Of a DNA stretch of 64,000 bases, positions 36,055 to 48,892 are shown piece by piece (the stretch's first letter is position 1; each line of letters starts with the position of its first letter). This DNA is from Cryptomeria japonica (taxonomy: Eukaryota; Streptophyta; Pinopsida; Cupressales; Cupressaceae). Position numbers and translations under genes: made by a program. Location: the NCBI RefSeq assembly GCF_030272615.1, contig NC_081408.1:303091450-303155449 (forward strand), read 5' to 3'. The notes beneath the pieces were generated by a model. It saw only the letters and a list, made by a program, of their open reading frames with translations, was not told the DNA's origin and did no database searches.

Positions 36055-37330
36055 TTTGCATGGACATACTCTGATATGCCAGGCTTGGATCTTGATCTCA
36101 TTATGCACCATCTCTCAATCACACCAGGAGTAAAACCAGTTAAACAAAAACTCTGTAAGATGCACCCGCATGTCGCACTATTGGTCAAAGCTGAACTAGA
36201 GAAACTAATCAAAGCTGGATTTATCAGAGCAATAGATTATGCTGAATGGATTTCCAACATAGTACCTCTGTCGAAGGCAGATAAATCTATCAGAGTTTGT
36301 ACAGATTTTAGAGATCTCAATAAAGCATGTCCAAAAGATGACTTTCCATTGCCAAATATTGATATGATAGTCGACATGACAACTGGGTATGAGATGTACT
36401 CACTAATGGATGGATTTTCTGGCTATAATCAGATTAAAATCGCTCCTGGAGATCAAGAAAAGACAGCTTTCACCTGTGCATGGGGAACCTTTTGCGGGAA
36501 TGTTATGCCATTTGGGTTAAAGAATGCAGGAGCGACCTATCAGAGAGTAGTTACAACTATCTTTCATGACATGGTGCATAAGAATATGGAAGATTATGTT
36601 GATGACACCTTAGTGAAGACTATGAAAAGATCAACGCTTATTCAAGAGTTAGGTCCTATACTTGATAGAATGGAAAAGTTCAAGCTCTGATTAAATCCAA
36701 AGAAGTGTGCATTCGGAGTGACATCTGGTAAACTACTTGGCTACATCATTTCAAAGAAGGGCATCAAGGTTGATCCTGAGAAGGTCCAAGCTATAATGGA
36801 AATGCCACCTCCAAAGAATATCAGTCAAATAAGAAGTCTATAGGGACATCTCCAATCCATTAGAAGATTCATTTCTCAACTAGCAGACAAGGCTCAACCT
36901 TTTACAAAAGTATTGAGAAAAGGAATAATATACAACTGGGATCAGCAATGTGAACAACATCTTCAGTAGATAAAAGAGTATTTGTCTAATCCACCAATAT
37001 TGATGCCACCTATTCAGGGTGAGCCACTAATCTTATATATATTAGCAACTGATTCATCACTGGGGGCACTTCTGGCGCAACAGGATGACAACAAAAAGGA
37101 AAGAGCTATTTATTACATCAGCAGGACATTGGTGTCTTATGAAATGAGCTACAATATAATAGAAAAAGCATGCTTGGCATTAGTCTTTGCATCATAGAAA
37201 ATGAGGCGCTATATGCTCGCACATTTAGTCAAGTTGGTGGCCAAAATTGATCCACTCAAGTATCTTCTTAATAAAGCAACACTCACTGGACGATTGGCAA
37301 AGTAGGTAATGATCCTTACAAAGTTTGACA
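36055..37330 (+). pseudogene. Tat reverse transcriptase and first RNase H
   Basis: FAWTYSDMPGLDLDLIMH opens the RT; landmarks are CTDFRDLNKACPKDDFPLP, SLMDGFSGYNQIKIAP, FGLKNAGATYQR and the catalytic box EDYVDDTLV at about 36589-36615. After LNPKKCAFGVTSGKLLGY and the connection domain, the gypsy RNase H reads YILATDSSLGALLAQ and EKACLALVFA. Stops at 36688, 36841, 36967, 37195 and 37303 are all readable as single transitions from CGA, CAG or TGG. Confidence 0.92.
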
Positions 37331-37962
37331 TTGAATATGTGGAACGCAAAGCCATAAAAGGACAGGTAATTGCTGATCAACTTGCTGAAGCTCCACTTGA
37401 GGATACTCAACCACTACATATTGAGTTCCCACATGAATCAATAATGCATCTTACTCAACAACCCTGGAAGATGTTCTTTGATGGTTCATTTACTCAAAAT
37501 GGTTTAGGTGCTGGCATACTATTCATTACTCCTCAGAAGTACTCAATTCCAAAGTCTTATAAGATTCTATTCCCTTGCACAAACAACATTGCAGAATATG
37601 AAGCTTTGGTGAATGGAATAAAACTAGCCATTGAATGGAAGGTTGCTGAATTACATATTTATGGAGATTCTCAACTGGTCATCAATCAAATCAACGATAC
37701 ATATCAGACTCGAGATGAGAAATTGATGCCTTACAAGAGGATGGTAGATGATTTCAAGAAGTATTTTGCTTTTGTATCATTCCAACAAATTCCTAGATTA
37801 ACGAATAGAGCAGCAGATGCTATGGCTACCTTGGCATCTATACCTAAGCTACAGAAGTCCAATTTTTTCTTTGATTTCCTAGTGGAAGAGTTATATTACC
37901 CTGCTTATGATTCTCCTGAGACCCAAATAGTCTGTTCTATTATTGGACATGACTCATCCTGA
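37331..37962 (+). pseudogene. Second (archaeal-type) RNase H domain of the Tat element
   Basis: WKMFFDGSFTQNGLGAGILF (from about 37468), NIAEYEALVNGIKLAIEW, HIYGDSQLVINQI and RAADAMATLAS show the four conserved acidic positions of an archaeal-type RNase H in order. A dual RNase H arrangement is characteristic of the Tat lineage. The piece is open from 37309 to 37962. Confidence 0.9.
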
Positions 37963-39216
37963 TACAACCACATCTATTCCTATCTATGTGATCAAATTAT
38001 CCCTGAAAACCTTACTCGTAACGAGAAAAGAAACCTAACTCAAAATGCTTCGCAGTATGTTATCATAGCTAACGATTTATTTAGATGAGGTTTGGACGGT
38101 ACTTTGCTTAGATGTCTAGAAACTGAAGAATCTAAATGTGCATTATCGGAAGTCGATGAAGGTATTTGTGGATCTCATTCGAATGGTTTTACTTTAGCTC
38201 GAAAACTATTACGGGCTGGCTACTACTGGCCAGATATGGAAAAAGATGCCATAAAATTTGCTAAGACTTGTGAGAAATTCCAGCTTCATGGAAATCTCAT
38301 ACATGCCCTGGCAAGGGACCTCATACCATTTATAACACACTGGCCTTTTCAGCAATGGGCCTTTGATCTCATTGGTCAAATATATCTGACTTCATCCAAT
38401 GGACATAAATTCATCATAACTGCGACTAAGTATTTCACCAAGTGGGTAGAGGAAGTTCCGCTCACCAAGGCAACTGGTAAACAAGTCGCATTATTCATCC
38501 TAAACTATATAATTTGCAGCTATGGGATACCTTTGTCCATCGTGACTGATAATGGAGGACAATTCAAAAATAAAGATCTGGACGATCTTTGTGAGAAATT
38601 CAAAATAAAGCAACACTGGTCATCAATATATTACCCTCAAGGTAATGGACAAGTTGAGGCATCTAACAAAAACCTACTAACTATCTTGCACAGAACAGTG
38701 AACAAGTTTGGGAAGGATTGGCATCTGCAGCTCAATCCTGCACTATGGGCTTAAAAAACCAGTATCAGAACACCTACTGGGGCTACACCTTTTTCTTTGG
38801 TGTATGGGTCCGAAGCAGTATTACCTATTGAAGTAGAAATACCATCTCTAAGATTTTCATTGCAAGGTCTTGTTACTGATGAAGATCGTAGAATATCTAG
38901 ATTGTAAGAACTCAAATTGCTAGATGAGCGTCGACAAGTGGCATTTGATCATCTTAGAGTGTATCAGAAGAGGATGTCCAGAGGGTATAACAAGAAAGTT
39001 CGACAAAGAGAGTTTCAAGTTGGTGACCTAGTTCTGAGAGAAAATCCAAAAAATCAACAGTTTCGCGACAACAAAGGGAAGTTTGAGCCCAACTGGTTGG
39101 GTCCCTACATTGTTACTACAGTATTCGGCTCTGGTGCCTATCAACTCTCAAACTTGGATGGAGAACAGCTCTGTGAACCGATTAACACCATCCACTTGAA
39201 GAAATTCTTCTCTTAG
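37963..39216 (+). pseudogene. Tat integrase with GPY/F module
   Basis: The zinc finger is damaged: HEG reads DEG and the C-x2-C pair reads CEKF, while SNGFTLARKLLRAGYYWP is kept. The catalytic core shows WAFDLIGQI, VTDNGGQFKN and GNGQVEASNK in order (D, D, E). The C-terminal module VGDLVLRENPKN...NWLGPYIV is the GPY/F type, and no chromodomain follows. The ending KKFFS with TAG at 39214 is probably the true terminus. Stops at 38083, 38752 and 38905. Confidence 0.92.
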
Positions 39217-40885
39217 CACTCTCTGCTCCAACAAACTTGTACAGTTGGAAAATGTCCTGAAAAAAATCCTAAAAATCAGAAAAAGTCCTAAAAAAAATCC
39301 TAAAAATCAGAAAAAGTTCTGAAGAAATCCAAAAAAAAAAAAAAAATAGAAAAGAAAAAAAAAATAAAAAGAGAAAAATTGCCCTAGTGAAAACCTGGTA
39401 AACAGGCACCTTGGTAAAAAAATAAAAATGAATCTCTATCAAGCAGGTGAAAACCTGGCAAATAGGTGCCTCTTGTACTCAAGTGCTCCATCTATCAATG
39501 CAACGTTGGCATTTCCCGCTTTCAAGTATCTTTTTGTTTCGCTTGTACATATTTTCAGTCACTTTTGTGACATCCTAGTTCGTTGGAACCCTCATGACTT
39601 GAAACAGATCAACGTCCTAGTCTTAGGTTACTTGACAGAGCACACTACATATCCTAAGAAATGTCAACCAAGTCATTATTCCATCAGTGAAACCTAGTCA
39701 TTCACTCCAAGTCAGTTACCCGTCTCTTGACTACTACAGAGTTTTTTATCACTGAGTTCACAAGCAAAACAACATAACGAAAAACAATTACTAAACAATT
39801 TGGGCTATGACTGAAAATTTTCTTTGTATGCTATCTTTTATATTGATTTTTGATTATTGTCCCTTTGAGTAACTCGAGGAAGTCTATTGTGACTAAGAGA
39901 AGCAAGGATTGGGGGCGTAATATTTTCTTTATTTTCTGCTTGTAGGAATGATCCCGATGATTTGGAAACATATAAATTAGTTGGGTGTCTATAATAAGAG
40001 CCTTCACATTAAGGTGAAATCGCCTCACATACCTCAACTCCGCTTATTTGTATGCTACAGGGAGATCCATGTCATTTCTTTGTCTGTTTTGAGGGAATTT
40101 CTTTATGATGCAATTCGGGTCCCTGCAAAATCTGTCCAAGGATATGAACAAAAAAAGGGTCATTGTGGACAAGATAACTAATATTGCACATTGAAAAAGA
40201 AAGGAACTCTAACTGGCCTATTGTGTTCGTTATGCCCAGTGATAAATCTTAAGTATTTTAAATCCAGTGACTAGGTTTAGGTTGCATTTTGCACATCATT
40301 TTGCATTTCATTCTGCATTTTTGTGAATCTAGAGTGATTTTGGTATGATAATAATGATCTCTTCATTTGCTGAATGAGAGCTAAGAGCATCATCATTTCT
40401 TACGCTAGGTGGTCTTTTTTATCATTATTTCTTCGATCGAGTACTTGTGTTTTGAGATGTTTAGCTGCATACATAACATTTCATATAGATTCATTCATTC
40501 ATTTTATTATAAATCATTTGCATTCATCTTATTGCATAAAAAGAAAACAAAAAAAAATTTGCACTACTCATTTTCATTCATTTATTTGCATATGAAAAGA
40601 AACAAAAACATAGACATTCATTATCATTTGCAATACATACATTCATGCTGAAAGAAATACATACATATAGAATAAAACATATAGAAACATCTCATAACCG
40701 AATTGACACAAGTATGATGAAGTCAAATCAGATCTCGTATATATATATATATATATCATCTCAAGTCTAAGAGTACAAAATGATGTCCAATGACATGTAC
40801 AAACTCCCATTGGAGCAAGAATCGTATCGGCTACAAAAAAATGGGTGTGTCTAAAAAAAAATATCCTAGCTACAAAAAGAATCAT
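39217..40885 (+). other. 3' untranslated region between pol and the antisense ORF
   Basis: Contains an A-rich block with repeats of AATCCTAAAAATCAGAAAAA (39256-39360), a duplicated GTGAAAACCTGG phrase (39388 and 39447), a TA microsatellite (40737-40757) and no supported gene. Confidence 0.7.
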
Positions 40886-42692
40886 CTAGCTGGCACCCTC
40901 TCCCTCATCGCCTGGTGGAGGAGGAGGAGCCTAATGCTCGGGATCCTGGCGCGGTGCTCATGCTCCCTTCGATCTAGCCATATACTGTGAATAGGGTTGC
41001 ACCTGCTATGCAACAGGAACTGCGACACTATATGTCACCACATAATATGTGGCCCTACTACTCTAGAGCAGCACCTCCTGTCGAAGAGACTCTATCTCTG
41101 CTCTTGACTCAACTCTCAATGCTGTGATCTGGCGATCACGCTCTGCCCTAACCTTGACTAGCTGTCAATCTCGCTCTGCTAGCTGAGTCTGAGCCACTAT
41201 CAACTGTGACTGCAACTCTGCCAGACGTGCTCTCATCGACCGACCCATGTCAGCCCCCTGCTCTCTCGCAGGCTCTCCACCACCATCTCCACCACCATCT
41301 CCACCTGTGGCTCCACCTTGCTCATCCCACCACTACTGGACCTGCCTCGGAGCTTCTCTCTCCTCCTCTCCACCACCCAACCTTACACCTACTCTCCCAA
41401 GGGATCTACCCTCACCCCTCTGTTGTCCAACATCAGCTCGCACTCCGCTACTACTAGCACCAGGATCACCACCAGTCCATCATGGAGCATCTGGTCTCTA
41501 GCCCTGTCCCTGCCTATGGCCCTATCTCTATGCTTGTCCTTGTGCTGGTGCGGGGGCATCATCCTCCACATCCTCAATATGAGGAGCATGCTCTCTAGGA
41601 TCCATAAATCGAGGCAATGGATGCTGCTGAAAATAATCCTTGTACTAGGGCAATACCCCCGCATCTGCTATATCCTCCAGGTAATCCCACCTCAGCTGGT
41701 GTAAACCTATCAACTCCTGCATTGCTAAAGCATAGGATAGCCTAGGTGACCATCCCTGTCTCTCCTCATCAGGGTATCAAGCATACGTCATATACTCCTG
41801 AGAGATCCTATAGTAGGTCGTACTACCTCATCACTCATGAAACGATGAATCGCTCCACAACAATTTGTGATCTCCCAATAAGTGGGCATGTAACAAAAAG
41901 ATCTCTTCACACTTTCCACTAGTCATCCCATGACTCCAATCCCCTGTACGGTCTCCATATAATAGCTATCAGATCATCGAGTTGTCATCGCCAGAAGTTT
42001 GTCTTGCCCAGATGGGGCTGCGTAATATATCTGGCATACTTGTAGATAATAGGTTGCTTGGGCTCTCTACTATCATCGACAATCAGCCAACAAATGAGAA
42101 GGTGCTCCCAAGCCCACACCTATAAAATGTAAAACCATGCAGCCATGCTCCGCCCATCTCTGTAGACAATCTCATGCATCTCCCAATACATGTGAGCCAA
42201 TAAGCAAGAGCCCCAACCAAGTCTCTGAGGGGTCTCTATCAACCTCTCTAGCATACGGCCCCATCCGCTCTGAAAACCCTGTTGCCCTCTATCTGGCATC
42301 AAGAAACAACCAATGAAACCTGCTAGGACACATGCCAGCAGATACTCCTCACTGTACCTGCCCATCAATATATCCCAACTCATAGAATGAGTCAAGATAT
42401 CAGGATCCCTGAATACATTCCTAAGAGCCTGTAGTCCAGGTAACAATGCAGTATCATAATCCACCTTATCCCCAGCAAAAGGGATATGAAGGATCCTGTA
42501 CACATCCTCGGGAGTGATAGTCAACTCCCCAACTGGCAAATGAAAGGTATTATGCTTTGAATGAAATCACTCTACCAATGCTGTCAGCATCCCATGGTTC
42601 ACACAGATATTAGGTAACCTCATCAGGTGAGTAAAGCCACACATATCAATATGAGCCTACTCGACCTCAGACAAATCACGAACCAAAGCCAT
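40886..42692 (-). pseudogene. Antisense ORF with plant mobile domain (PMD) and coiled coil
   Basis: Read on the minus strand from about 42692 (MALVRDLSEVE), the PMD core is CGFTHLMRLPNICVNHGMLT then FHSKHNTFHLPVGELTITPE and VYRILHIPFAGDKV, with the longest open part at 42120-42539. Downstream comes an acidic/proline stretch, a Gly/Arg-rich linker near 41300-41560, and a heptad-like segment RARLAELQSQLIVAQTQLAE plus ERDRQITALRVESRAEIESL (about 41040-41240). It ends PPPPPGDEGEG with TAG at 40886. Many TAG stops and at least one frame change break it. PMD proteins derive from plant transposons; antisense extra ORFs are known in Tat elements. Confidence 0.85.
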
Positions 42693-44433
42693 AGGGGGAG
42701 GATATACACGTCTGAAGAGCACAAGAGGTAAGCACACCTACACAAAAACCCAACAACGATCATCAGAAAACATTCCACATGAGCCTACGAGAGAAGTTAA
42801 ACATCACGCAAATCCAAATAAGTCAAATGCAAAACCAAAACTTCATGTTTACACTTTCAAAAATGGTCACTATTTTTTGAACGACAAAATATAGTTAAAC
42901 AGAATCTCGTACGAGTCAGGAATGGCTCTCGTATGAAAAAACAGCCTCAAATGACACTTTATTGGACTTCACACGACAAAATGGTCTCCTAACCGACCTG
43001 TCGTACGACACAAGGGTTACTTTCATACGACAAATCTAATGGTCTTAAATGATAAAAGAAAAATTGCCAGTTTCTCGTATGAGACAGGATCCTGTCTCGC
43101 ACGATAAACCGCGACACCCGACCCAAAACCCATCAAAAATGTGCAAAATAAACAAAAAAATTCAAAATTGGAAACATAGAGAGGCTAAAGATCGATCACT
43201 AAATGCTGGCTTGTAGTTTTGGGGTCGATTATGACATCTCTGGCACTCAAATCGATGCTAACAAGTAGGGACCACCATTTTTCTTCACAAAAGGCTTTTT
43301 GAATTTTCAAACTTGGAGGGTTAAAATGAATTGAAAATGACACTTTCGTCCTATATATAGCCTAAAACCTAATTTTTCAACTTGCTTTGATGGTCACGAA
43401 AATTGTACCCTTAGCTAATATGCCTTCTCTGATTCCATTTTCGAGATCGAAATCAAAATTTGAGATTGTTTTACTAGTCAATTTCAAAATTTTGACCACT
43501 TAGCATGTTTTTCATCAAATGCTCATTCTTTCTTCAAATTGCGCTCAATTTCAAACACTGAATCTTAATTCAATTTCATTCTACGCTCAATTTCTTATCA
43601 ATCATCATTGAAATTTTCAAAAAAATCCTCATGATCAATTTGTGCTCAAATAAGTTATTTTTTGTCACACAATTGCCTATAATCAATCCCTTGCTATCTT
43701 TCGATTTCGCTCCCGAGGGGGCATACTCACGACCTTATGACTTCATATCACACAAGTCGAGAAATTTTTTCAAAAGTCGAGCAAAATCTTTTCAATTAAA
43801 GAAAATCAATCCTTATCGCTAAGGGGCATCTCAGTTTCATCGCTTCACATCAAGTTGAGATCTCTCGACCATCTGAATCAATCAATCGCTAAGGGCATAT
43901 TAGTTTCATCACTTCAAATCAAGCTAATATTTGTCTTTCATTTGAATTAATCTCTTAACATTAATTAGTTTCATCGCTTCAAATCAAACTGATTATTCGT
44001 TTAAACTCAATCAAAAGTTTAAAGAGTTTCTTTGATCACACTAAATCTAAGCAGGTGTTCAGTATTCATTTCTTGATCAAGCTGGATGGTTTATTCTTTG
44101 CTCATCGTGTCTTGATCAATCAAGTTCAAGATCAATTTTTATCATCACTCACTGCATCTAAGATCAATCAAGTTCTAGATCAGTAAGATTTGCTTCTTGA
44201 TCAATCAAGTTCAAGTTCGGTATCTTTGTTTTCTATCGTTCCTCAGTTCAATCAAGTTCGGGATTGGTATCACTTTAATCATACCTCATTTAGCTTTGTC
44301 TCTTTGAATCAAGCTAGACACCTTGCTTTTTTATCTAAATTGTGATCAATCAAGTTCAGAACTGGCATCTCCTAGACATCACACATTCTTTGAATCAAAG
44401 CGGTGCTCGCACATTAATTCAAAGAGGGGCAAA
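42693..44433 (+). other. 3' region of the Tat element up to the polypurine tract
   Basis: Non-coding. TCGTACGA-like octamers cluster at 42900-43110. From about 43820 to 44390 short phrases recur: TTAGTTTCATCGCTTCA(A/C)ATCAA three times, and AATCAAGTTC(A/G) five or more times. The polypurine tract CAAAGAGGGGCAAA (44420-44433) abuts the 3' LTR. Confidence 0.8.
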
Positions 44434-45585
44434 TGTAATACCCTAAAATTGGTCATCTAAACCATGGGCCCCTAATCTTGACAACATCACCAAGGTCCTA
44501 ACCAAAGGCAATTAAATCAATCTTGAGCACATTATTAATTCTTTAATTATCAAAAATCACATGGCAAATCAACCACTCAACATTAATTAAATATTGATTT
44601 AATTAATTGAATCATTTCCAAGAATATCATTTTGATAAATTATCCCATTTTAATTTATTAAATATCCTTGCATATTTAATTAAATTAATAATTTTTCCAT
44701 TCAATCATGCAAAAAGGATTAATTTATTACAAAAGATGAATTAATTTATTACAAAGAATTGAATTGAAACAAAACAAAAATAAAAAAAAGAATTGAATTA
44801 AGAGAGAAATCAAACTTGATATATTATTTCTTTTTCTAAATTTAGAACTTGAAATTAGAAAAGCAATTTAATTGAATTATGGAATTATTCTCTAAAATTG
44901 GAACTCAAAGCTTTTCAGAAAAAGAAGTTCAGTTGCATTGAAAAGACCTTTTTCTTGAATAAATTAAAGAATTATCTATTTTTATCAGATGTGCATGGAA
45001 TTAATTTATTATTATTTTCCAATTCAACTTGGGCTTCTAATTTGAATGCATTTCAATTAAACTATAATTGGAATCCATCTCAAGGTTAACTCAACCTGAT
45101 TTCTCAATTATTTCAATTAATCCTAAATTGAGTATTTTTTTTATTCTCTATAAATTCAATCTTCAACTCTCATTCCAATTCACCCCAGAGATTTTTGAGA
45201 ACACGCTTGGAGATTATTATCACGCTAATTTCGCTCTGGAATCATTGAAATCATTGTACTTTTTTAGATTACTTGCATCCATTTTATATTCATTATTGCT
45301 TGCATCCATTGTTGCTTGAATTGGTTATTATTGCTTGAATTATTCATCCATCTTGCATCCATATAGCTTAATATCATATAGTTTAAATTCTTCATCTTGG
45401 TGTAGTCTAGTCACTGGTATTGCTTATAAAAATCTGAGAGCAATCTTATACTCGCATCTTTTAGAAGGCAATTAGTCGCTTTGCTATGGTTTATTTCTTA
45501 TTGATTATTGATTACTAACCATGCATATAATGACTTAATTGAACTGTTTTGCTTGTAGCTACAGGTTCACTTTTTCACACACACA
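44434..45585 (+). repeat. 3' LTR of the Tat element (1,152 bp)
   Basis: Starts TGTAATACCC and ends TCACACACACA, the same length as the 5' LTR, with about 30 substitutions. It is followed directly by the target duplicate CTTGG. Confidence 0.95.
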
Positions 45586-45590
45586 CTTGG

Positions 45591-47600
45591 TTGTTGTGTT
45601 TTTCTTCTACTATGTGTGTGATAGGGATGATGTCATACTACTCATTTATGAGCATGATATGACATTGTGATTCCCCTTCACTTGTTTGCCTATTTCATGA
45701 TATAAAGTATTGTATATGTTGTTGTACATGTATTGGTGGTGATAGGTTTGCAAATACTAGACATCAAATCCACCTGGATTCATAGTTCTAAGCATGTCTT
45801 CATCCCAATGGCAAGTTGATAGGAGGTGATACGAAATCCCATTCTACACTCTAGGTTTAAGTTGGTACCCTACCAGTCTTAATTTTTGTGGTTAGAGATG
45901 TCTTGTGGTATTTTGTGTTACCCTTTGTTGAGTTGTCTTGAGGAGTTGTGATTATTGGTTAATTAAATTATTAATTAATTAATTAGCTCATATAGTTTAT
46001 AATACTAAAACAAATTAATAGTTGATATTAATAGTTAATAGTAGTTCAAAGTGAAACTATTATTATTGGGAATTATTTATTAATGGTTTTATATTAAGGA
46101 TTATTTATTTATTTATTTATAAGTTGTGGCTTTAATATTTATTTGTGTTCTAAGTTTTAATTATTTAGTTAGTCCTTTATATTTTATTGTGCCTTGGTTT
46201 ATTTATTTAATTGGTTGATTATATTATTATATCCCTTTTACCCTTTTGGGTTAATTAATATATTATTTATCCTACCTACCCTATTTTGCTATTGGCTGAA
46301 TATATTGGGGTTAAGTTAATTAAATATTATTTTATTAATATTTGTCTTGGTGTTTGGAGAGGGTTGGTGTAAAATATTATATTTTCTAATTATTTCCCTT
46401 TATCAACATAATCTATAGTTTGGATATAATTCTCTATTTATTGGTTTTCATGTGCTTTGTCGGGGGTTGGCCTTCTTGCGAATTTATCTGCACATTGAAG
46501 ATTTTGGATTTTGTTTGGAGTTGCTTGGCTTGGTTGGATCCTAGATTTTTGCACTTCATAAAATTACTTGCGCTCACTTCTAAACTTTCAAGTTGGAGAT
46601 ATTACTCCTATTATCTTTGCATTTGATTTTTGAAAGCTTGTCTACTTAGTGTCAGAGATTGTTGTGGGCTAGGAAAGATAATGGTTGAAATATTATCAAT
46701 ATAGTTATTTAATTATAATATGGGGGGATTGTCATGTTCTATGATTATATTTCTTGGAGGATGTATTGATTGATTCATTTGTTGTTCTATGCATTTTCGT
46801 GTATCGACTGTGTTGTTTTAAATCAGTATTTTGAGTTTGTAGTGATTGATCTTGGTTCTTTTTCTTATTAATATTGTAGTAAGTTTCTTGTTATTATTTG
46901 GCCTTGCATTCCTTGTGGTTGGTTCCTAGCATCTAGTAATCCTTATTGTACCTTCTTGCAAATTTTCATAAATTGATTTCCGTATTTTTTAATCTTACCT
47001 TGCATTTGTGCCCTAGAACTTTGTTCGAATGCACTATTTCTCTACTTATATTTGCTAATGTATTGCATGAAGGCACTAATAGTTGGGGTATAAGCGCTAG
47101 TCCCCTGTGTAAATGTGCTACCTAGACTGGTGAATGCACTATACTATGCTATGAAGGCATTTTATCATTTGGCATAAGTGTTGTAACTTGGTGTGCATGT
47201 GCTAGAGGATCTTTCAAAGGTGTTGCAGTAATCAACAGATGTGCTACTCTATGGAGAAAAAACACCAAATTGCCTTAATTGGTTTATTGTGTTGATTTTG
47301 ACTTTCAAGTCTTTTGTATTCTTCTTTTAGGGTTTTTAGAGGCTTTCTTTTTGGTTCTTGAGCTATCCTAGGACAATATATCTGATCAAAATTGTATATT
47401 TGTATTGCTAAATGGTTCTAAGAAAGAGGTTGTGCCTTGTTGAACATTCATTTGGGTTCATGTTGAATGTAATCTTGATATTATGTTTGGTGCATAATGT
47501 GTGTTTCATGTTGTTAGTAAGATTGCTACATCTTTAATTATCATTGTTAAATTACCTTGGTTATCTGGTTATGTTACATTGAGAGCCCTTGCTTGTGTTA
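45591..47600. other. Continuation of the sequence split by the Tat insertion
   Basis: This continues the sequence left of 27185. It has no coding potential, is AT-rich with TTAATTAATTAA blocks near 45960-46350, and is probably LTR-like. It holds a diffuse repeat at 47020-47260. Neither LTR boundary nor primer site could be fixed. Confidence 0.4.
47020..47260 (+). repeat. Diffuse spaced repeat of a TGCACTA/TGTGCTA octamer
   Basis: Variants of (A/G)TG(C/T)(A/G)CTA recur every 20-40 bases, for example AATGCACTA (47029, 47135), AGGCACTA (47084), AAGCGCTA (47102), ATGTGCTA (47127, 47206, 47240). The intervening sequence is not repeated. Confidence 0.55.
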
Positions 47601-48890
47601 TACATATTGTTACCCTAAGGTCTCGATGCATGATAGGGGAGTGGGCTTCCAAGTGAGTGACTGGGGTTGCGAGGAGTAGACAAACAAGTTATCTGGGGTC
47701 TAGACAGCCACAATGCCTCATTGGGAGTTATCTTGTAATCAAAAGATAACTTAATTAATTAATCCTATGAGGGAAGGGTAATAGTAATTCATCTTAATAA
47801 GATAAAGAATGGACATGGTGTCCCTACTTCCTTTCCCAGGAGTGGTAATCTGAGATAGGATTGGGAAGGCCTTGGTGACCCAGGTTAGCTAATCTCCCTC
47901 ACTCCTTCAAGGTTGAGATGGCTCCACATGAGTATCCTAGATGTCAAGACAAGTGCCCAGGTTCCCATTATGATTGCATGTGATGACACTCTTTCTCTAC
48001 ATGTAGGTCCTTGCTTTGATGTGTTGCCTTTGGAGATCTCATGTTGCTGTTTTATGCTTGAGCTAGCCATGTGTTGTGATTGTAGTATTATTACGTGGTT
48101 TTGGTTGAATCCTTTGGTTGATAGGTGTCAACCTAGATCTAGAGTGTGTGTGGGATCTCGTGTCATCTCCTAGCACGAGGGGTGGTGTTTAATGGTTCCA
48201 TCTGGTTAGGTGGTTTGATGCCTTCTTACATTGGGATGATCTTTGTTAGATGCTTTGATCACTAAAATTACTTTTAGGTCTACAACCTTATGGGAAAATC
48301 ATTGATGGGGGACATGCGCGTTTTCACTGAGTGACCTCCAGGATTTTAGAAGCTGACACTTCATTCATTAGGGAGGAGAAAAGGGAAGGAAATGAACATT
48401 GAAAGAAAAACTATTCTAAAGAGACGCACCGAACTGATTTTGATGCAATAAGGGGCGTAGAGAACTTGACATAGATGTTATTCTGAGGCCCATTCAACAA
48501 TCTACATGCCTAGAACCACGATTAAGATATAACCAAAATCCATTTTTACATAAATCAATATAGACCATGCATCCACTAGATAACAAGTGCTAAAACATAG
48601 TTTAATCGACAAAGTATTAGGCATATATTTCTAAAGTTACATCATAATTTCACAGATGCACATAAAACTATCAAATGCACACTGAATATCATCAATCACA
48701 AATGCCACAGGAACAATTTGATTATCTTGTCTCCTGAAATACAAAACAACATATTAAAGGCTAAAATCCTATAGAATATTAGTCTATCTTTTAAAATAGG
48801 TTCTAAACCCCCATTAAAATGCACCCATGTGTCCATTATCATCAAGGAGGTTGTTGCAACCATCCAGATTGTAATCATTTTTTTCCTTTC
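47601..48890. other. Non-coding spacer
   Basis: No supported gene. Short open frames on both strands lack motifs, overlap each other, and have no splice context. Confidence 0.4.
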
Positions 48891-48892
48891 AT

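Larger units (their letters stand above)
27190..45585 (+). mobile_element. 18.4-kb Ty3/gypsy retrotransposon of the Tat lineage
   Basis: Two LTRs of 1,152 bp each (27190-28341; 44434-45585) differ at about 30 positions by eye (about 2.6 percent). The target-site duplication CTTGG is perfect (27185-27189; 45586-45590). A primer site, a 3-kb leader, gag-pol (31402-39216), a long 3' region with an antisense ORF, and a polypurine tract follow in order. Two RNase H domains and an antisense plant-mobile-domain ORF are hallmarks of Tat elements. Numerous stop codons make it non-autonomous. It is the youngest large insertion in the window. Confidence 0.95.

Noticed and set aside
40880-41720. Plus-strand Pro/His/Leu-rich ORFs
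   Set aside because: They lie opposite the antisense plant-mobile-domain ORF, whose minus frames read as linker and coiled coil.
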